Position numbers and translations under genes: made by a program. The notes under the pieces were generated by a model. It was not told the DNA's origin. It saw only the letters and a list, made by a program, of their open reading frames with translations, and searched no databases. Below are positions 15,928-24,481 of a DNA stretch of 64,000 bases, in pieces; positions within the stretch are counted from its first letter, which is position 1, and every line of letters starts with the position of its first letter. This DNA is from Candidatus Limnocylindrales bacterium (GTDB lineage Bacteria > Desulfobacterota > Binatia > UBA1149 > CAITLU01), in NCBI GenBank assembly GCA_035626395.1, contig DASPNR010000023.1, forward strand, positions 145,646-209,645, given 5' to 3'.

Positions 15928-16908
15928 TCAGGGTTGCTGCAGCGCGCGTCCCGCTTCGCGGGAGCGCAGCTGCGATGCCGTAGCGCCCGGCGGCGGCGCC
16001 GCGTGCAGCCGCTCCTTCCATCTGGCGTAGAACAGCGGCCGGTTCCTGCGGCACAGCTCGGCGGCGCGCTCCGGCGAAGAGCTTCCGAACTCGGCGTGCC
16101 TGACCACCGCGCGCGGCTCGTAGACCACCTTGCGGCCGCGCTCGCGGATCGCGAAGCACAGGTCGACGTCCTCGTAGTACGCCGGCAGGTAGCGCAGATC
16201 GAAGCCGCCGATCTCTTCGAACAGGTCGCGCCGCACCAGCAGGCAGGCGCCCGAGCAGTAGTCGACCTCGCGCGCGCAGACGTAGTCCGCTCCGTCGGGG
16301 TCCTCGCCGCGACCATAGCCCATGGCCGAGCCGTCCGAGAAGACGATCGAGCCCGCTTCCTGAAGCCGCCCGTCCCGCAGCACCAGCCTGGCACCCACCG
16401 CGCCGATCGCGGCCGACGCATCGGCAGCGGCTCGCAGCGCTCCGATCGCATCCGCTCGCGGCACGGCGTCGTTGTTCAGCAGCAGAAGGTAGCGCCCGCG
16501 CGCAACGGCCGCCGCCTGGTTGACGGCCGGCGCATAGTAGGCATTGACCGCGTTGCGGAGAACGACTGCGTGATCGAGCCGGCCGAGCAGTTCCGCTGTC
16601 CGATCGGTGGACGCGTTGTCGACGAGGATCAGCTCGAACGACCGGTCCTGCGAGACGGCCAGCCCCTCCAGACATTCCAGCGTCAGCTCGGCGCGATTGT
16701 ACGTGACCACCAGGACCGAGACCTGCGGCTGCGCCGGCCTTGGAAACTGCAGCCGCCGCGGAGAGCCAAGGAAGGCCTCCAGCTTGCGGTGAGCTTCGCG
16801 GTCGAGCGCAGCCTTGGAGCGGTCCAGCCACCTTCGGAGGCGACCGCGCACGTGCGGCGCGACGGTGGACAGGCGCCGCCGCACGTTGCGAGAGATCGCC
16901 GCCAGCAT
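15928..16908 (-). CDS. Glycosyltransferase family 2
   Basis: This 326-residue protein has a GT2 (GT-A) core: SVLVVTYNRAELTLECLEGL, then ILVDNASTDRTAELL, and an N-N-D version of the DxD metal site in RYLLLLNNDAVP. The later motif YYEDVDLCFAIRERGRKV matches rhamnosyltransferase-like GT2 enzymes such as those in O-antigen or exopolysaccharide synthesis. Donor and acceptor are unknown. The gene follows aguB closely (32 bases), so it is probably co-transcribed with the agmatine genes although no functional link is evident. The N-terminal 45 residues are basic and helical. Confidence 0.88.
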   Translation of the reverse strand: MLAAISRNVRRRLSTVAPHVRGRLRRWLDRSKAALDREAHRKLEAFLGSPRRLQFPRPAQPQVSVLVVTYNRAELTLECLEGLAVSQDRSFELILVDNASTDRTAELLGRLDHAVVLRNAVNAYYAPAVNQAAAVARGRYLLLLNNDAVPRADAIGALRAAADASAAIGAVGARLVLRDGRLQEAGSIVFSDGSAMGYGRGEDPDGADYVCAREVDYCSGACLLVRRDLFEEIGGFDLRYLPAYYEDVDLCFAIRERGRKVVYEPRAVVRHAEFGSSSPERAAELCRRNRPLFYARWKERLHAAPPPGATASQLRSREAGRALQQP

Positions 16909-16940
16909 CGCGAACCAATAGCCCAGCGTGGGCGATGAGC

Positions 16941-17795
16941 CTACTTGTCCGCCTCGCGCCTGCCGGCGATCACGCCGTAGAGGTCGGGCCGCCGGTCGCG
17001 GAAGAAGCCGAACGCCGCGCGCGTGCGAGCCACCTTGTCCAGATCGAACGTCGCCAGCGCCACGCCCTCCTCGCCCCAGGGCAGCTCCGAGACGATGTCG
17101 CCGCGGTGATCGGCCAGGAAGGAGTGGCCGTAGAAGACCTGTCCCTCCTCGTCGCCGATGCGATTGGCCGCGGCCACCGGGATGACGTTGGAGACGGCGT
17201 GGCCGATCATCGCGCGCTGCCACGGCTCGCGCGTATCGAGATCCGGATCGTGCGGCTCGCTGCCGATGGCCGTCGGGTACAGAAGGATCTCGGCGCCGCC
17301 GAGCACCATCGATCGCGCGCATTCGGGAAACCACTGATCCCAGCACACGCCGACGCCGACGCCGCCGAAGCGCGTGGCCCACGATCGAAACCCCGTGTCG
17401 CCGGGACGGAAGTAGAACTTCTCCTCGTAGCCCGGCCCATCCGGGATGTGGCTCTTGCGGTAGAGGCCGAGCAGCGAGCCGTCGGCGTCGATCATCGCCA
17501 GGCTGTTGTAGTAGTGCGGCCCGTCCTTCTCGAAGAACGAGATCGGGATGACCACGCCCAGCTCGGCCGCCAGCTTCTGGAATCGCGCAACCGTCGCGTT
17601 TCCCTGCAGCGGCCTGGCCTGGTCGAAGTATTCCTCGCGCTCCGTCTTGCAGAAGTACGGGCCCTCGAACAGCTCGGGCGGAAGAACGATCTGCGCCCCG
17701 CGCGCCGCCGCCTCGCGCACGAGCGCTTCGATCTTGTCGACGTTCTCCTCGCGCGTCCCGCTCAGGGCCGCCTGGACCACGGCCACCGTCACCAT
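16941..17795 (-). CDS. aguB: N-carbamoylputrescine amidase
   Basis: This 284-residue nitrilase-superfamily enzyme has the catalytic triad Glu41 (LPPELFEGPYFC), Lys114 (LYRKSHIPDGPG) and Cys151 (GVCWDQWFPE). The CWDQWFPE context is characteristic of AguB. It hydrolyses N-carbamoylputrescine to putrescine, CO2 and ammonia in the cytosol. Adjacent aguA, with 25 bases between, supplies its substrate, which makes the assignment strong. ATG 17795 is chosen because the first beta strand (TVAVVQAALSG) begins at once. Confidence 0.95.
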   Translation of the reverse strand: MVTVAVVQAALSGTREENVDKIEALVREAAARGAQIVLPPELFEGPYFCKTEREEYFDQARPLQGNATVARFQKLAAELGVVIPISFFEKDGPHYYNSLAMIDADGSLLGLYRKSHIPDGPGYEEKFYFRPGDTGFRSWATRFGGVGVGVCWDQWFPECARSMVLGGAEILLYPTAIGSEPHDPDLDTREPWQRAMIGHAVSNVIPVAAANRIGDEEGQVFYGHSFLADHRGDIVSELPWGEEGVALATFDLDKVARTRAAFGFFRDRRPDLYGVIAGRREADK

Positions 17796-17820
17796 GCGGT
17801 CGGTGCTCAATGTCTCCACG

Positions 17821-18891
17821 TCACGACCTCGCCAGCGGCGCCGGCTCCTGCTGCGTGATGCAGTGGAAGGCGCCGCCGCCGCTGAGCACCGCACGAGCCG
17901 GTACGGCCACGGTCCGCCGGTCCGGGAAGCACGCTGCGATACCCTCCACGGCCTCGTCGTCGTGCCGCGAGCCGTACACGGGAACGATCACGGCGGCGTT
18001 GCCGATGTAGAAGTTGACGTAGCTGGCCGGCATGACGCGGCCATCGCCGTCGCGCAGCAGGCCTGGCGACGGAATGCGCACGATCTCGAGCGGGCGCTGG
18101 GCCGCGTCGTGCATGGTCGTGAGGTCCTGGAGAATCCTGGCCAGCGCGGGCGCGTTGGGATCGTCCTCGTCGCGCGCCTCCATGCAAACCACGCGGCCCG
18201 GCGCCACGAACCGCACGAGCGTGTCGATGTGACCGTCGGTATGATCGTTGACCAGTCCGTCACCGAGCCACAGGAGCCGCTGCACGCCCAGCGCATCGCA
18301 CAGATGATGGGCGATCTCGGCGGCGCTGAGCGATGGGTTGCGGTTGCCATGCAGCAGGCACTGGCGCGTGGTGAGTGCGGTTCCCTCGCCGTCGACCTCG
18401 ATGGCGCCGCCCTCGAAGATCATGGGCACCTCGAAGGAATGCACGCCGGCGGCGGCGCGAACCGCGCGTGCCACACCGAGGTCCTCGGGAAACATGTACT
18501 TCTCGCCCCAGCCGTTGAACCGGAAGCAGGCCGCGGCGACCTCGCCGTTTGCGCCGCGCACGAACAGCGGGGCCGTATCGCGCAGCCAGATGTCGCCGAA
18601 GGGAACCTGGTGAAACCGCACGGGCAGGCCGGACAGCGCTGCAGCCGCCTCGCGCTCGCCGGCATCGTCGAGCACCAGAAGCTCGATCATCTCGCCGGCC
18701 GCCTTGCCGTCGTCATCGAGCGCGGCAATGGCGCGGCACAGATCGGCGACCTCACGCTGCGCAGCCGGCAGATCCTCGAGCCACAGCTCGCGATGGCTCG
18801 GCCACGCCGTCCACACCGCTCGATGCGGCTCCCACTCGGCCGGCATGCAGAACCCCGCGCCCCTGGGAGAGTCGATGTGGTCGGCGGGCAT
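17821..18891 (-). CDS. aguA: Agmatine deiminase
   Basis: This 356-residue guanidino-group-modifying enzyme has the family landmarks: MPAEWEPHRAVWTAWPS near the N-terminus, DIWLRDTAPLF, EGGAIEVDGEG, NDHTDGHIDT, and the C-terminal catalytic Cys344 in GGGAFHCITQQ. It converts agmatine to N-carbamoylputrescine. With aguB it gives the arginine-derived route to putrescine; an arginine decarboxylase is not in this window. It leads the likely operon aguA-aguB-glycosyltransferase and is divergent from the hydrolase at 18979. Confidence 0.95.
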   Translation of the reverse strand: MPADHIDSPRGAGFCMPAEWEPHRAVWTAWPSHRELWLEDLPAAQREVADLCRAIAALDDDGKAAGEMIELLVLDDAGEREAAAALSGLPVRFHQVPFGDIWLRDTAPLFVRGANGEVAAACFRFNGWGEKYMFPEDLGVARAVRAAAGVHSFEVPMIFEGGAIEVDGEGTALTTRQCLLHGNRNPSLSAAEIAHHLCDALGVQRLLWLGDGLVNDHTDGHIDTLVRFVAPGRVVCMEARDEDDPNAPALARILQDLTTMHDAAQRPLEIVRIPSPGLLRDGDGRVMPASYVNFYIGNAAVIVPVYGSRHDDEAVEGIAACFPDRRTVAVPARAVLSGGGAFHCITQQEPAPLARS

Positions 18892-18978
18892 GGTTCGTTC
18901 ATGCCCTGACCTGGGCGTTGCTTGCAAGCGATGGCGTGCCTTGAACCGGTTGCGCAACTCGGAGAAAACGCGCCGATC

Positions 18979-19860
18979 ATGGCCACGGCATCCTTCGCGC
19001 GCATCGACACCCCATGGCGTCACGAACAATCGCTCATCGGCGGCATCCGCCTCCATCTCGTTCGCGCCGGCGCCGGCTCCCCGGTGATCCTGCTGCACGG
19101 CTTTCCCGACTTCTGGTTCACCTGGCGTTATCAGCTTCCGGCGCTGGCGGCGGCGGGACTGGAAGCCATCGCGCCCGACATGCGCGGCTACAACACTTCC
19201 GAGAAGCCGGCAGGCGTGGCCAGCTATCGTATCGATGCCTTGGTCTCGGACGTGGTCGGCATCATCGATCACGTGGGCGCGCAGAAGGCGCACATCGTTG
19301 GGCACGACTGGGGCGGGATCGTCGCCTGGTACGTCGCGATGCACCGACCCGAGCGCGTCGATCGCCTCGTCATCTCCAACGCCCCGCATCCGGCGACCTA
19401 TCAGCGCGATCTGTTCGCGACCGACCAGTGGCAGCGCTCGTGGTACATGCTGTTCTTCCAGATCCCGTGGCTGCCCGAAGCGATGCTGCGCGCCGGCAAC
19501 GCCAGGGCCATCGAGCGCATGATCCGCCGGCACATCTACAACCGGGACGCCTACGCGCACGACGAAGCGCTGCATCAGAAGATGGCGCTGCTGCAGCCGG
19601 GAACGCTGACCGCCGCCATCAACTACTACCGCGCGGCGATGCGCCCCTCCTCGCGCAGGTCCCTGCAATCGCTGCGCAAGATCACGGCGCCCACGATGGT
19701 CGTCTGGGGCGAGCGTGACTTCGCGCTGCGAAGCAGCCTGGTCGAGGGGCTGGAGCCGTGGGTCGCGGACCTTCGCGTGCACCGGCTGCCCGATGCGGGG
19801 CACTGGGCGCATCTGGACGAGCCCGAGCGGGTGAGCCAGCTCCTCGTGGAGTTCCTGACG
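18979..19860 (+). CDS. Alpha/beta hydrolase, epoxide-hydrolase-like
   Basis: About 294 residues. The order is that of soluble epoxide hydrolases: oxyanion-hole HGFPDFWFTWRYQLPAL, then MRGYNTSEKP, a nucleophile elbow GHDWGG with Asp as nucleophile (rather than Ser), a lid with YYRAAMRP supplying Tyr, and a late Asp and His (WGERDFAL and GHWAHLDEPE). Haloalkane dehalogenases share this layout, but the lid tyrosine favours epoxide hydrolysis. ATG 18979 is preferred over an earlier TTG at 18922. Its stop overlaps the start of the HMA-domain gene, so the two are translationally coupled. Confidence 0.88.
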
Positions 19861-20156
19861 TGAGAACCAGCGCGCGTCTGCTCGCGGTCGTGCTCGTTGC
19901 GGCGCTGCCGGCGTGCGCGGCCGCGACCCGCACCTACAACCTGCGCGTCGAAGGCATGACGTGCGGGCAGAGCTGCCCGCTCGAGGTCGAGGAAGCGCTC
20001 GAGAGCATTCCGGGCGTGCGCAGCGTCAGCGTCGATTATCCGACGCAGAGCGCGGTGATCGTGGTGGATGCCGACAGGGAGCTGACCACGCGCGAGATGG
20101 ATCTCTCCTTCCGCAACAAAGGCTACTTCATCTCGTCGATGGAGCCCGCGAAGTAA
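19860..20156 (+). CDS. Small exported heavy-metal-associated (HMA) domain protein with unusual CxxxC
   Basis: This 98-residue protein starts at GTG 19860, overlapping the upstream stop by GTGA. A hydrophobic leader ends LPACAAA, so it is either Sec-exported or, with Cys19, a lipoprotein; the Pro at -2 is unusual for a lipobox. Residues 26-95 are one ferredoxin-like HMA domain, YNLRVEGMTCGQSCPLEVEE. The metal-binding pair is Cys35 and Cys39, one residue further apart than the usual CxxC. MerP-like or copper-chaperone function is therefore uncertain. It is followed after 14 bases by an AmpG-like carrier. Confidence 0.75.
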   Translation: MRTSARLLAVVLVAALPACAAATRTYNLRVEGMTCGQSCPLEVEEALESIPGVRSVSVDYPTQSAVIVVDADRELTTREMDLSFRNKGYFISSMEPAK

Positions 20157-20170
20157 CGGCCCGGCGCGGC

Positions 20171-21754
20171 ATGGCCGAGCAGAAGATGTCTTCGTGGCGG
20201 GCCGTCGCCGTCGCGCTTCGCAGCTGGCGAACCGCCTCGGTCAGCCTCCTCTCCTTCTCGTCGGGCCTGCCGCTCGGCCTGGTCTGGATCGCCATTCCCA
20301 CCTGGCTTGCGCGCGAGGGAGTCGACATCAAGGTCATCGGCCTGTTCACGCTGGTGCAGGCGCCGTGGAGCTTCAAGTTCCTGTGGTCGCCATTGATGGA
20401 CCGCTACGCGATCCCGCTGCCGGGCATGGGCCGCAAGCTCGGGTGGACGCTGGTGGCGCAGGCCGCGCTGCTCCTTTCGACGCTGGCGCTGGCGAACGTC
20501 TCGGTCAGCGCCGATGCGATCTGGGTCGTCGGGTCCCTGACGCTGGCCATCGCCCTGGCATCGGCGACCCAGGACATCGCCATCGACGCCTATGCCGTCG
20601 AGGTGCTGCGGCCGCAGGAGCAGGGAGCCGCCGTGGGTGCACGCATCGCGTTGTACCGGGCGGCCATGTTCGTTGCCGGCGGCCTTGCCATCACGATGGC
20701 GGGAACGTGGTCATGGCCGGCCGTGTTCGCCGGACTGGCGCTGCTCTATCTTCCGATGGCGGTCGTCACGCTGCTGGCCCCGCGCCCGGACACCGAGACG
20801 CTGCCGGCGCCGACGTCGCTTCGCGCGGCGGTCTGGGAGCCGTTCGTCGGCTTCCTGTCCAAGGCGCGCGCGCTCGAGTTGCTCGCGTTCGTCACGCTCT
20901 ACAAGCTCGCCGACAACCTCGGCGGCGCGCTGGTGCGGCCGTTCCTCGTGCAGACCGGCTTCGACGATTTCGACGTCGGCATCGCCACCGCCACCATCGG
21001 GCTGACCGCGACGCTGCTGGGAACGTTTCTCGGGGGCATCCTGACCACGGCGCTGGGCCTCGGCCATTCGCTTTGGTTCTTCGGCGCGCTGCAGGTGCTC
21101 TCGAACGCGGGCTACGTCCTGATCGCCTCCGTTGGCGCGAACCGGCCGCTGATGTACGCGGCGATGGGCTTCGAGAGCCTGACCAGCGGAATGGGCACTG
21201 GCGCCTTCAGCGTACTGCTGCTGCGCATGACGCAGAAGCAGTTCTCGGCCACGCAGTACGCGCTCTTCTCGAGCCTGTTCGCGCTGCCGCGTCTGCTGGC
21301 GGGCCCGGTCACGGGCGTGATGGTGGATGCGATGGGATGGCGAGACTTCTTCCTGTTCACCATTGCCATCGGCATCCCCGGGCTCCTGATGCTGCAGCGC
21401 TTTTCGCCGCTGGGCGTGCGCGAGCCTCAGCTCGAAGGCCTGGCCGAAATTGCGCCGCGCCCGGTGACGCGGGCAGATCTGGTACGGCGCGGCGTCATCG
21501 GCGGCGCCGCCGGAATGGCGATCGCAGTGGCCTCGATGCTGCTGCTGGCGGTGCTGCGGCAGCGAAAGGCCGCGCCTGCCGAGCCCTTCGACATCACCGC
21601 CAACCTCTGGGCGATGCTGCTTCCCACCGACACCGGCGCCGCGCTCGGCCTGTTCGGCGCGGTTCTGTTCGCGCTCGTGCTGGGGCTCGCGAGCGCCGCC
21701 ACCGCCGCCGCTCGCTCGCGTGACCGGCAGGAGCGGCGCACCGCTTCGCGATGA
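20171..21754 (+). CDS. MFS transporter, AmpG-like
   Basis: This 527-residue polytopic membrane protein has the AmpG-type N-terminus (SFSSGLPLGLVWIAIPTWLAREGVD, shown by GLPLG and the following helix) and the motif KFLWSPLMDRYAIP between helices 2 and 3. A SATQDIAIDAYAVEVL segment matches the family helix 4-5 region. AmpG imports anhydromuropeptides for cell-wall recycling. Many relatives with this signature have other or unknown substrates, so the call stops at AmpG-like. It is third in the hydrolase-HMA-transporter unit. About 12-14 hydrophobic segments are visible, with an extra pair near the C-terminus. Confidence 0.85.
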   Translation: MAEQKMSSWRAVAVALRSWRTASVSLLSFSSGLPLGLVWIAIPTWLAREGVDIKVIGLFTLVQAPWSFKFLWSPLMDRYAIPLPGMGRKLGWTLVAQAALLLSTLALANVSVSADAIWVVGSLTLAIALASATQDIAIDAYAVEVLRPQEQGAAVGARIALYRAAMFVAGGLAITMAGTWSWPAVFAGLALLYLPMAVVTLLAPRPDTETLPAPTSLRAAVWEPFVGFLSKARALELLAFVTLYKLADNLGGALVRPFLVQTGFDDFDVGIATATIGLTATLLGTFLGGILTTALGLGHSLWFFGALQVLSNAGYVLIASVGANRPLMYAAMGFESLTSGMGTGAFSVLLLRMTQKQFSATQYALFSSLFALPRLLAGPVTGVMVDAMGWRDFFLFTIAIGIPGLLMLQRFSPLGVREPQLEGLAEIAPRPVTRADLVRRGVIGGAAGMAIAVASMLLLAVLRQRKAAPAEPFDITANLWAMLLPTDTGAALGLFGAVLFALVLGLASAATAAARSRDRQERRTASR

Positions 21755-21764
21755 ACAGCGCGGC

Positions 21765-22403
21765 TCAGCGCCTGGCGCCCCAGGTGTCCCAGTACGTCAC
21801 CTCGCGTGCCGGAATGCGCTTGGCCGGCTTGAAGTCGTCGCCAGTGAAATAAGCCACCGGCAGCAGCGCGGCCTGCGTGACGTTCCTTGGAATGCCGAGC
21901 AGCTCGGCCGCCTCCTGCTCGAACATCAGATGAATCGTGGTCCACGCCGAGCCGAGCCCGCGCGCACGCGCAGCCAGCATGAAGGACCAGACGGCGGGAA
22001 GGATCGAGCCGTACATCGACGCCTGCGCGAACTGCGGCGCTTCCTCGAAGCGACCCTCGATGCACGGGATCACGAACACCGGCGCCTGCTCCATCGTCTG
22101 CGCCAGATAGACCGCCGAATCGACGACGCGCGGCATCTGCTGCTGGCGCGGATCGTCGGCCGGCCGCTCCTCGCGCGGCATCTGCGCGTACAGCTCGAAA
22201 CCGCGACGGTACAGGTCCGCCAGTGCCTTCTTCTTGGCCTGATCGTAGATGACCAGGAACGACCAGGTCTGCTGGTTCGATCCGGTGGGCGCCTGAATGG
22301 CGATCTCGATGCATTCCTGGATCAGGTTGGGCGAGACCGCGCGCGTGTAGTCGAGGCGTTTGCGGACCGAGCGGGTCGTGGTGAGCAGGCGATCGGCGTC
22401 CAT
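21765..22403 (-). CDS. Nitroreductase-family protein
   Basis: This 212-residue FMN enzyme begins MDADRLLTTTRSVRKRLDYT, the conserved Arg-rich FMN-phosphate site, followed by AIQAPTGSNQQTWSF and, late, GLGSAWTTIHLMFE and LLPVAYFTGDDF. Nitroreductases use NAD(P)H to reduce nitro groups, quinones or other acceptors; the true substrate is open. ATG 22403 is chosen because the family N-terminus begins there; the open frame to 22475 adds an unrelated basic stretch. It follows the lipase maturation factor gene with a 72-base gap. Confidence 0.88.
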   Translation of the reverse strand: MDADRLLTTTRSVRKRLDYTRAVSPNLIQECIEIAIQAPTGSNQQTWSFLVIYDQAKKKALADLYRRGFELYAQMPREERPADDPRQQQMPRVVDSAVYLAQTMEQAPVFVIPCIEGRFEEAPQFAQASMYGSILPAVWSFMLAARARGLGSAWTTIHLMFEQEAAELLGIPRNVTQAALLPVAYFTGDDFKPAKRIPAREVTYWDTWGARR

Positions 22404-22475
22404 CAGGGTCTCCTTGCGGCGGGAGCGGCCGCGGTTGTCCGTGCGCATATGTGCCGAAAAACCGGACCGGCACAA

Positions 22476-24011
22476 TTAGGGCGACGAGCTCAGCGTCGGC
22501 GAGTACTGGCGAAGGAGCCGTCGCGTCCACCAGGCGCCGGTGGCGGCGCGAGTGGACGGATCGGAGAAGCGATAGTCGTAGAGCATCGCGCGTACGTGAG
22601 CGGGTCGCTGGCCGTCGAACGGATCCTCGGCGAGCAGCTCGCGCACCGATGGCGAGCCGTCGAGAAGACGGCGCTGCAGCTCGAGGATCCAGCCGTTGCG
22701 CCGGTAGTCCCCGAGCGCCGCGAACCACATCTGCCAGTCCAGGCGCGGCTGATGCGGCTGCACGAACGCCGGCGCGCGCGTCACGTCGCCCGGCTTCCAG
22801 CGAAACTCGTACGCCAGCCACTCGCGTCCGTCGCGGCTGCCCTCGAGGATGATCTCCGGACGCTGGCGCGTCATCCTCGCGAACAGCCCGTAGCTGCTGG
22901 TCAGGTGATACGGCTCGATCGCTTCGGCCACGCGGGCGATCGGCCACGGCACGCGCGCTGCCTGACCGAAACGCGCCATCATCTCGGCACCACCCGCGCT
23001 GGCCAGCGCCAACGCGAGCACGGCGGCGACGGCGCGCGCCGCGCTGCGGCCCGCCGCGCGGACTCTGGCGGTCGCACGCGGCGGGGGCGCATCGGCTCCG
23101 TGCGCGTGCAGCCACAATGCGCGGACGTGCTGCGCCGCAACGCGCGGCTGCAGCCAGCGCGGCAGCGCGGCGTCGTCGAGCACCGACGAGCACAGCACCA
23201 GCGTCAGCAGGTTGAAGAACGTGTAGTTGCCGGTGGCAGCGATGGCGAGCTGCAGGAAGGCGAGCGGAACGAACGTCAGCAGACGCGCGCTGCGCGGGCC
23301 GAAGACGAAGAAAGGTAGCACCAGCTCGATCGCGAACATCACCGCGGCCGACACCCGGTGCAGCCAGGCAGGCAGGTGGTGCACGTACCAGGCCGTCCAC
23401 GTCGGCAGCGGCTGCGTCCAGTAGTGGTACTCGAGCGCGGTAAGGTTCCACCACACCGGATCGTTGCTGAGCAGCTTGACCATCCCCGAGGCGAACATCA
23501 GCCGGAACAACAGCCAGCGATAGAGCAGGATGACGATGCGCGACGGCTCGTGCGGATGCCGCCACCGCTCCCGAAGCGCCAGCGGCTGGAGAAAGATCGC
23601 CAGAAATCCGGCCTCCAGCAGCAGAATGTCCCACTGGAAGGACAGAAAGACGCGGCCGGTGACGAAGAGCGACAGGTACAGCGCCCAGCACGCCAGTGCG
23701 GCAGCGAGCGGCGCCAGGCCGAGCAGCCACGCCGCGGCGGCCGTCGCTCCGGTCCAGCAATACGCCGCCAGCGCAGCGTCTCCGTGCCAGAGCCACAGCA
23801 GCGTCGGATGGGATCGCCACGCGCCGTCGCCGGCGCGCGTCTGCAGGAACCTCAGGTAGTCGGCGACCGGCAGAATGCCATCGCTGCCGTAGAGGCCCTG
23901 GATTTGCACGGCCAGGGATGCGAACGCCACCAGATAGACGAGCGCGACCCCGCGCGAGAGCAGCCACCCCACGCGCGCGTAGCCCGGATCGAAGATGCGC
24001 CACCTGGCCAC
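22476..24011 (-). CDS. Lipase maturation factor (LMF1) family membrane protein
   Basis: This 511-residue protein starts with several hydrophobic helices. It contains the family-typical stretches QWDILLLEAGFLAIFL, ALEYHYWTQPLPTW (the tryptophan-rich loop) and, in the C-terminal soluble half, PYHLTSSYGLFARMTRQRPE and FRWKPGDVTRAP followed by PHQPRLDWQMWFAAL. These are hallmarks of the LMF1 family. In vertebrates LMF1 is needed for folding of dimeric lipases in the ER; bacterial homologues are widespread but uncharacterised. The starting ATG fits the short pre-helix leader. No lipase gene is adjacent. Confidence 0.92.
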   Translation of the reverse strand: MARWRIFDPGYARVGWLLSRGVALVYLVAFASLAVQIQGLYGSDGILPVADYLRFLQTRAGDGAWRSHPTLLWLWHGDAALAAYCWTGATAAAAWLLGLAPLAAALACWALYLSLFVTGRVFLSFQWDILLLEAGFLAIFLQPLALRERWRHPHEPSRIVILLYRWLLFRLMFASGMVKLLSNDPVWWNLTALEYHYWTQPLPTWTAWYVHHLPAWLHRVSAAVMFAIELVLPFFVFGPRSARLLTFVPLAFLQLAIAATGNYTFFNLLTLVLCSSVLDDAALPRWLQPRVAAQHVRALWLHAHGADAPPPRATARVRAAGRSAARAVAAVLALALASAGGAEMMARFGQAARVPWPIARVAEAIEPYHLTSSYGLFARMTRQRPEIILEGSRDGREWLAYEFRWKPGDVTRAPAFVQPHQPRLDWQMWFAALGDYRRNGWILELQRRLLDGSPSVRELLAEDPFDGQRPAHVRAMLYDYRFSDPSTRAATGAWWTRRLLRQYSPTLSSSP

Positions 24012-24046
24012 TGGGAAAGCCCGCTCCGCGCTGTTAGCTATCGGAT

Positions 24047-24433
24047 GTGGCCGCTCGGCGCATCATCGTATGCAAGGCCGCCGTGCTCGGCGAGAAGGAA
24101 ACGGCCAAGTTCCCCATCACCGAGCCGGCTGCGGAGGATGCGGCCGCGGACGGCAAGTCCCCGGCGCGCCAGCCGCCGCGCGAAGGCTTCGTGATCCGCT
24201 ACGGCGGCAAGCTCTACGCGTATCGCAACGAGTGCCGGCACATCCCCATGACGATGGACTGGGTCGAGAACCGCTTCCTGTCGCGCGACCGCTGCTACAT
24301 CCAGTGCGCGACCCACGGTGCGCTCTATCAGATCGACACGGGACTGTGCGTGGCGGGGCCGCCGGCGGGCGAGCGCCTGCGCGCGCTGGCGGTCGAGGTG
24401 GAAGGCGACGACATCGTCGTCACGGTACCGTAG
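24047..24433 (+). CDS. Rieske-type [2Fe-2S] domain protein
   Basis: This 128-residue single-domain protein has Cys63-x-His65 (NECRHIPMTMD) and Cys87-x2-His90 (YIQCATHGALYQID), the two pairs that bind a Rieske cluster. It would be an electron-transfer component, or a small Rieske protein of unknown partner. The insertion between the pairs (about 20 residues) is normal for the fold. The GTG at 24047 is preferred; the ATG two bases earlier is out of frame. Two further cysteines (83 and 101) lie close to the cluster pairs. It is divergent from the LMF gene with only about 35 bases between. Confidence 0.88.
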   Translation: MAARRIIVCKAAVLGEKETAKFPITEPAAEDAAADGKSPARQPPREGFVIRYGGKLYAYRNECRHIPMTMDWVENRFLSRDRCYIQCATHGALYQIDTGLCVAGPPAGERLRALAVEVEGDDIVVTVP

Positions 24434-24481
24434 GGCGCACCGCGGACAGGAGGTCCGTTGAACGATCCTGCCTGCGCTCGA

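Noticed and set aside
13340..16918. A 1192-residue minus-strand frame covering lnt.
   Set aside because: Only its last 295 residues are protein-like; the rest is antisense to lnt, whose catalytic motifs are complete.
17821..19812. A 663-residue minus-strand frame extending far upstream of aguA.
   Set aside because: The agmatine deiminase pattern begins at 18891 and the upstream part is antisense to the real hydrolase gene at 18979.
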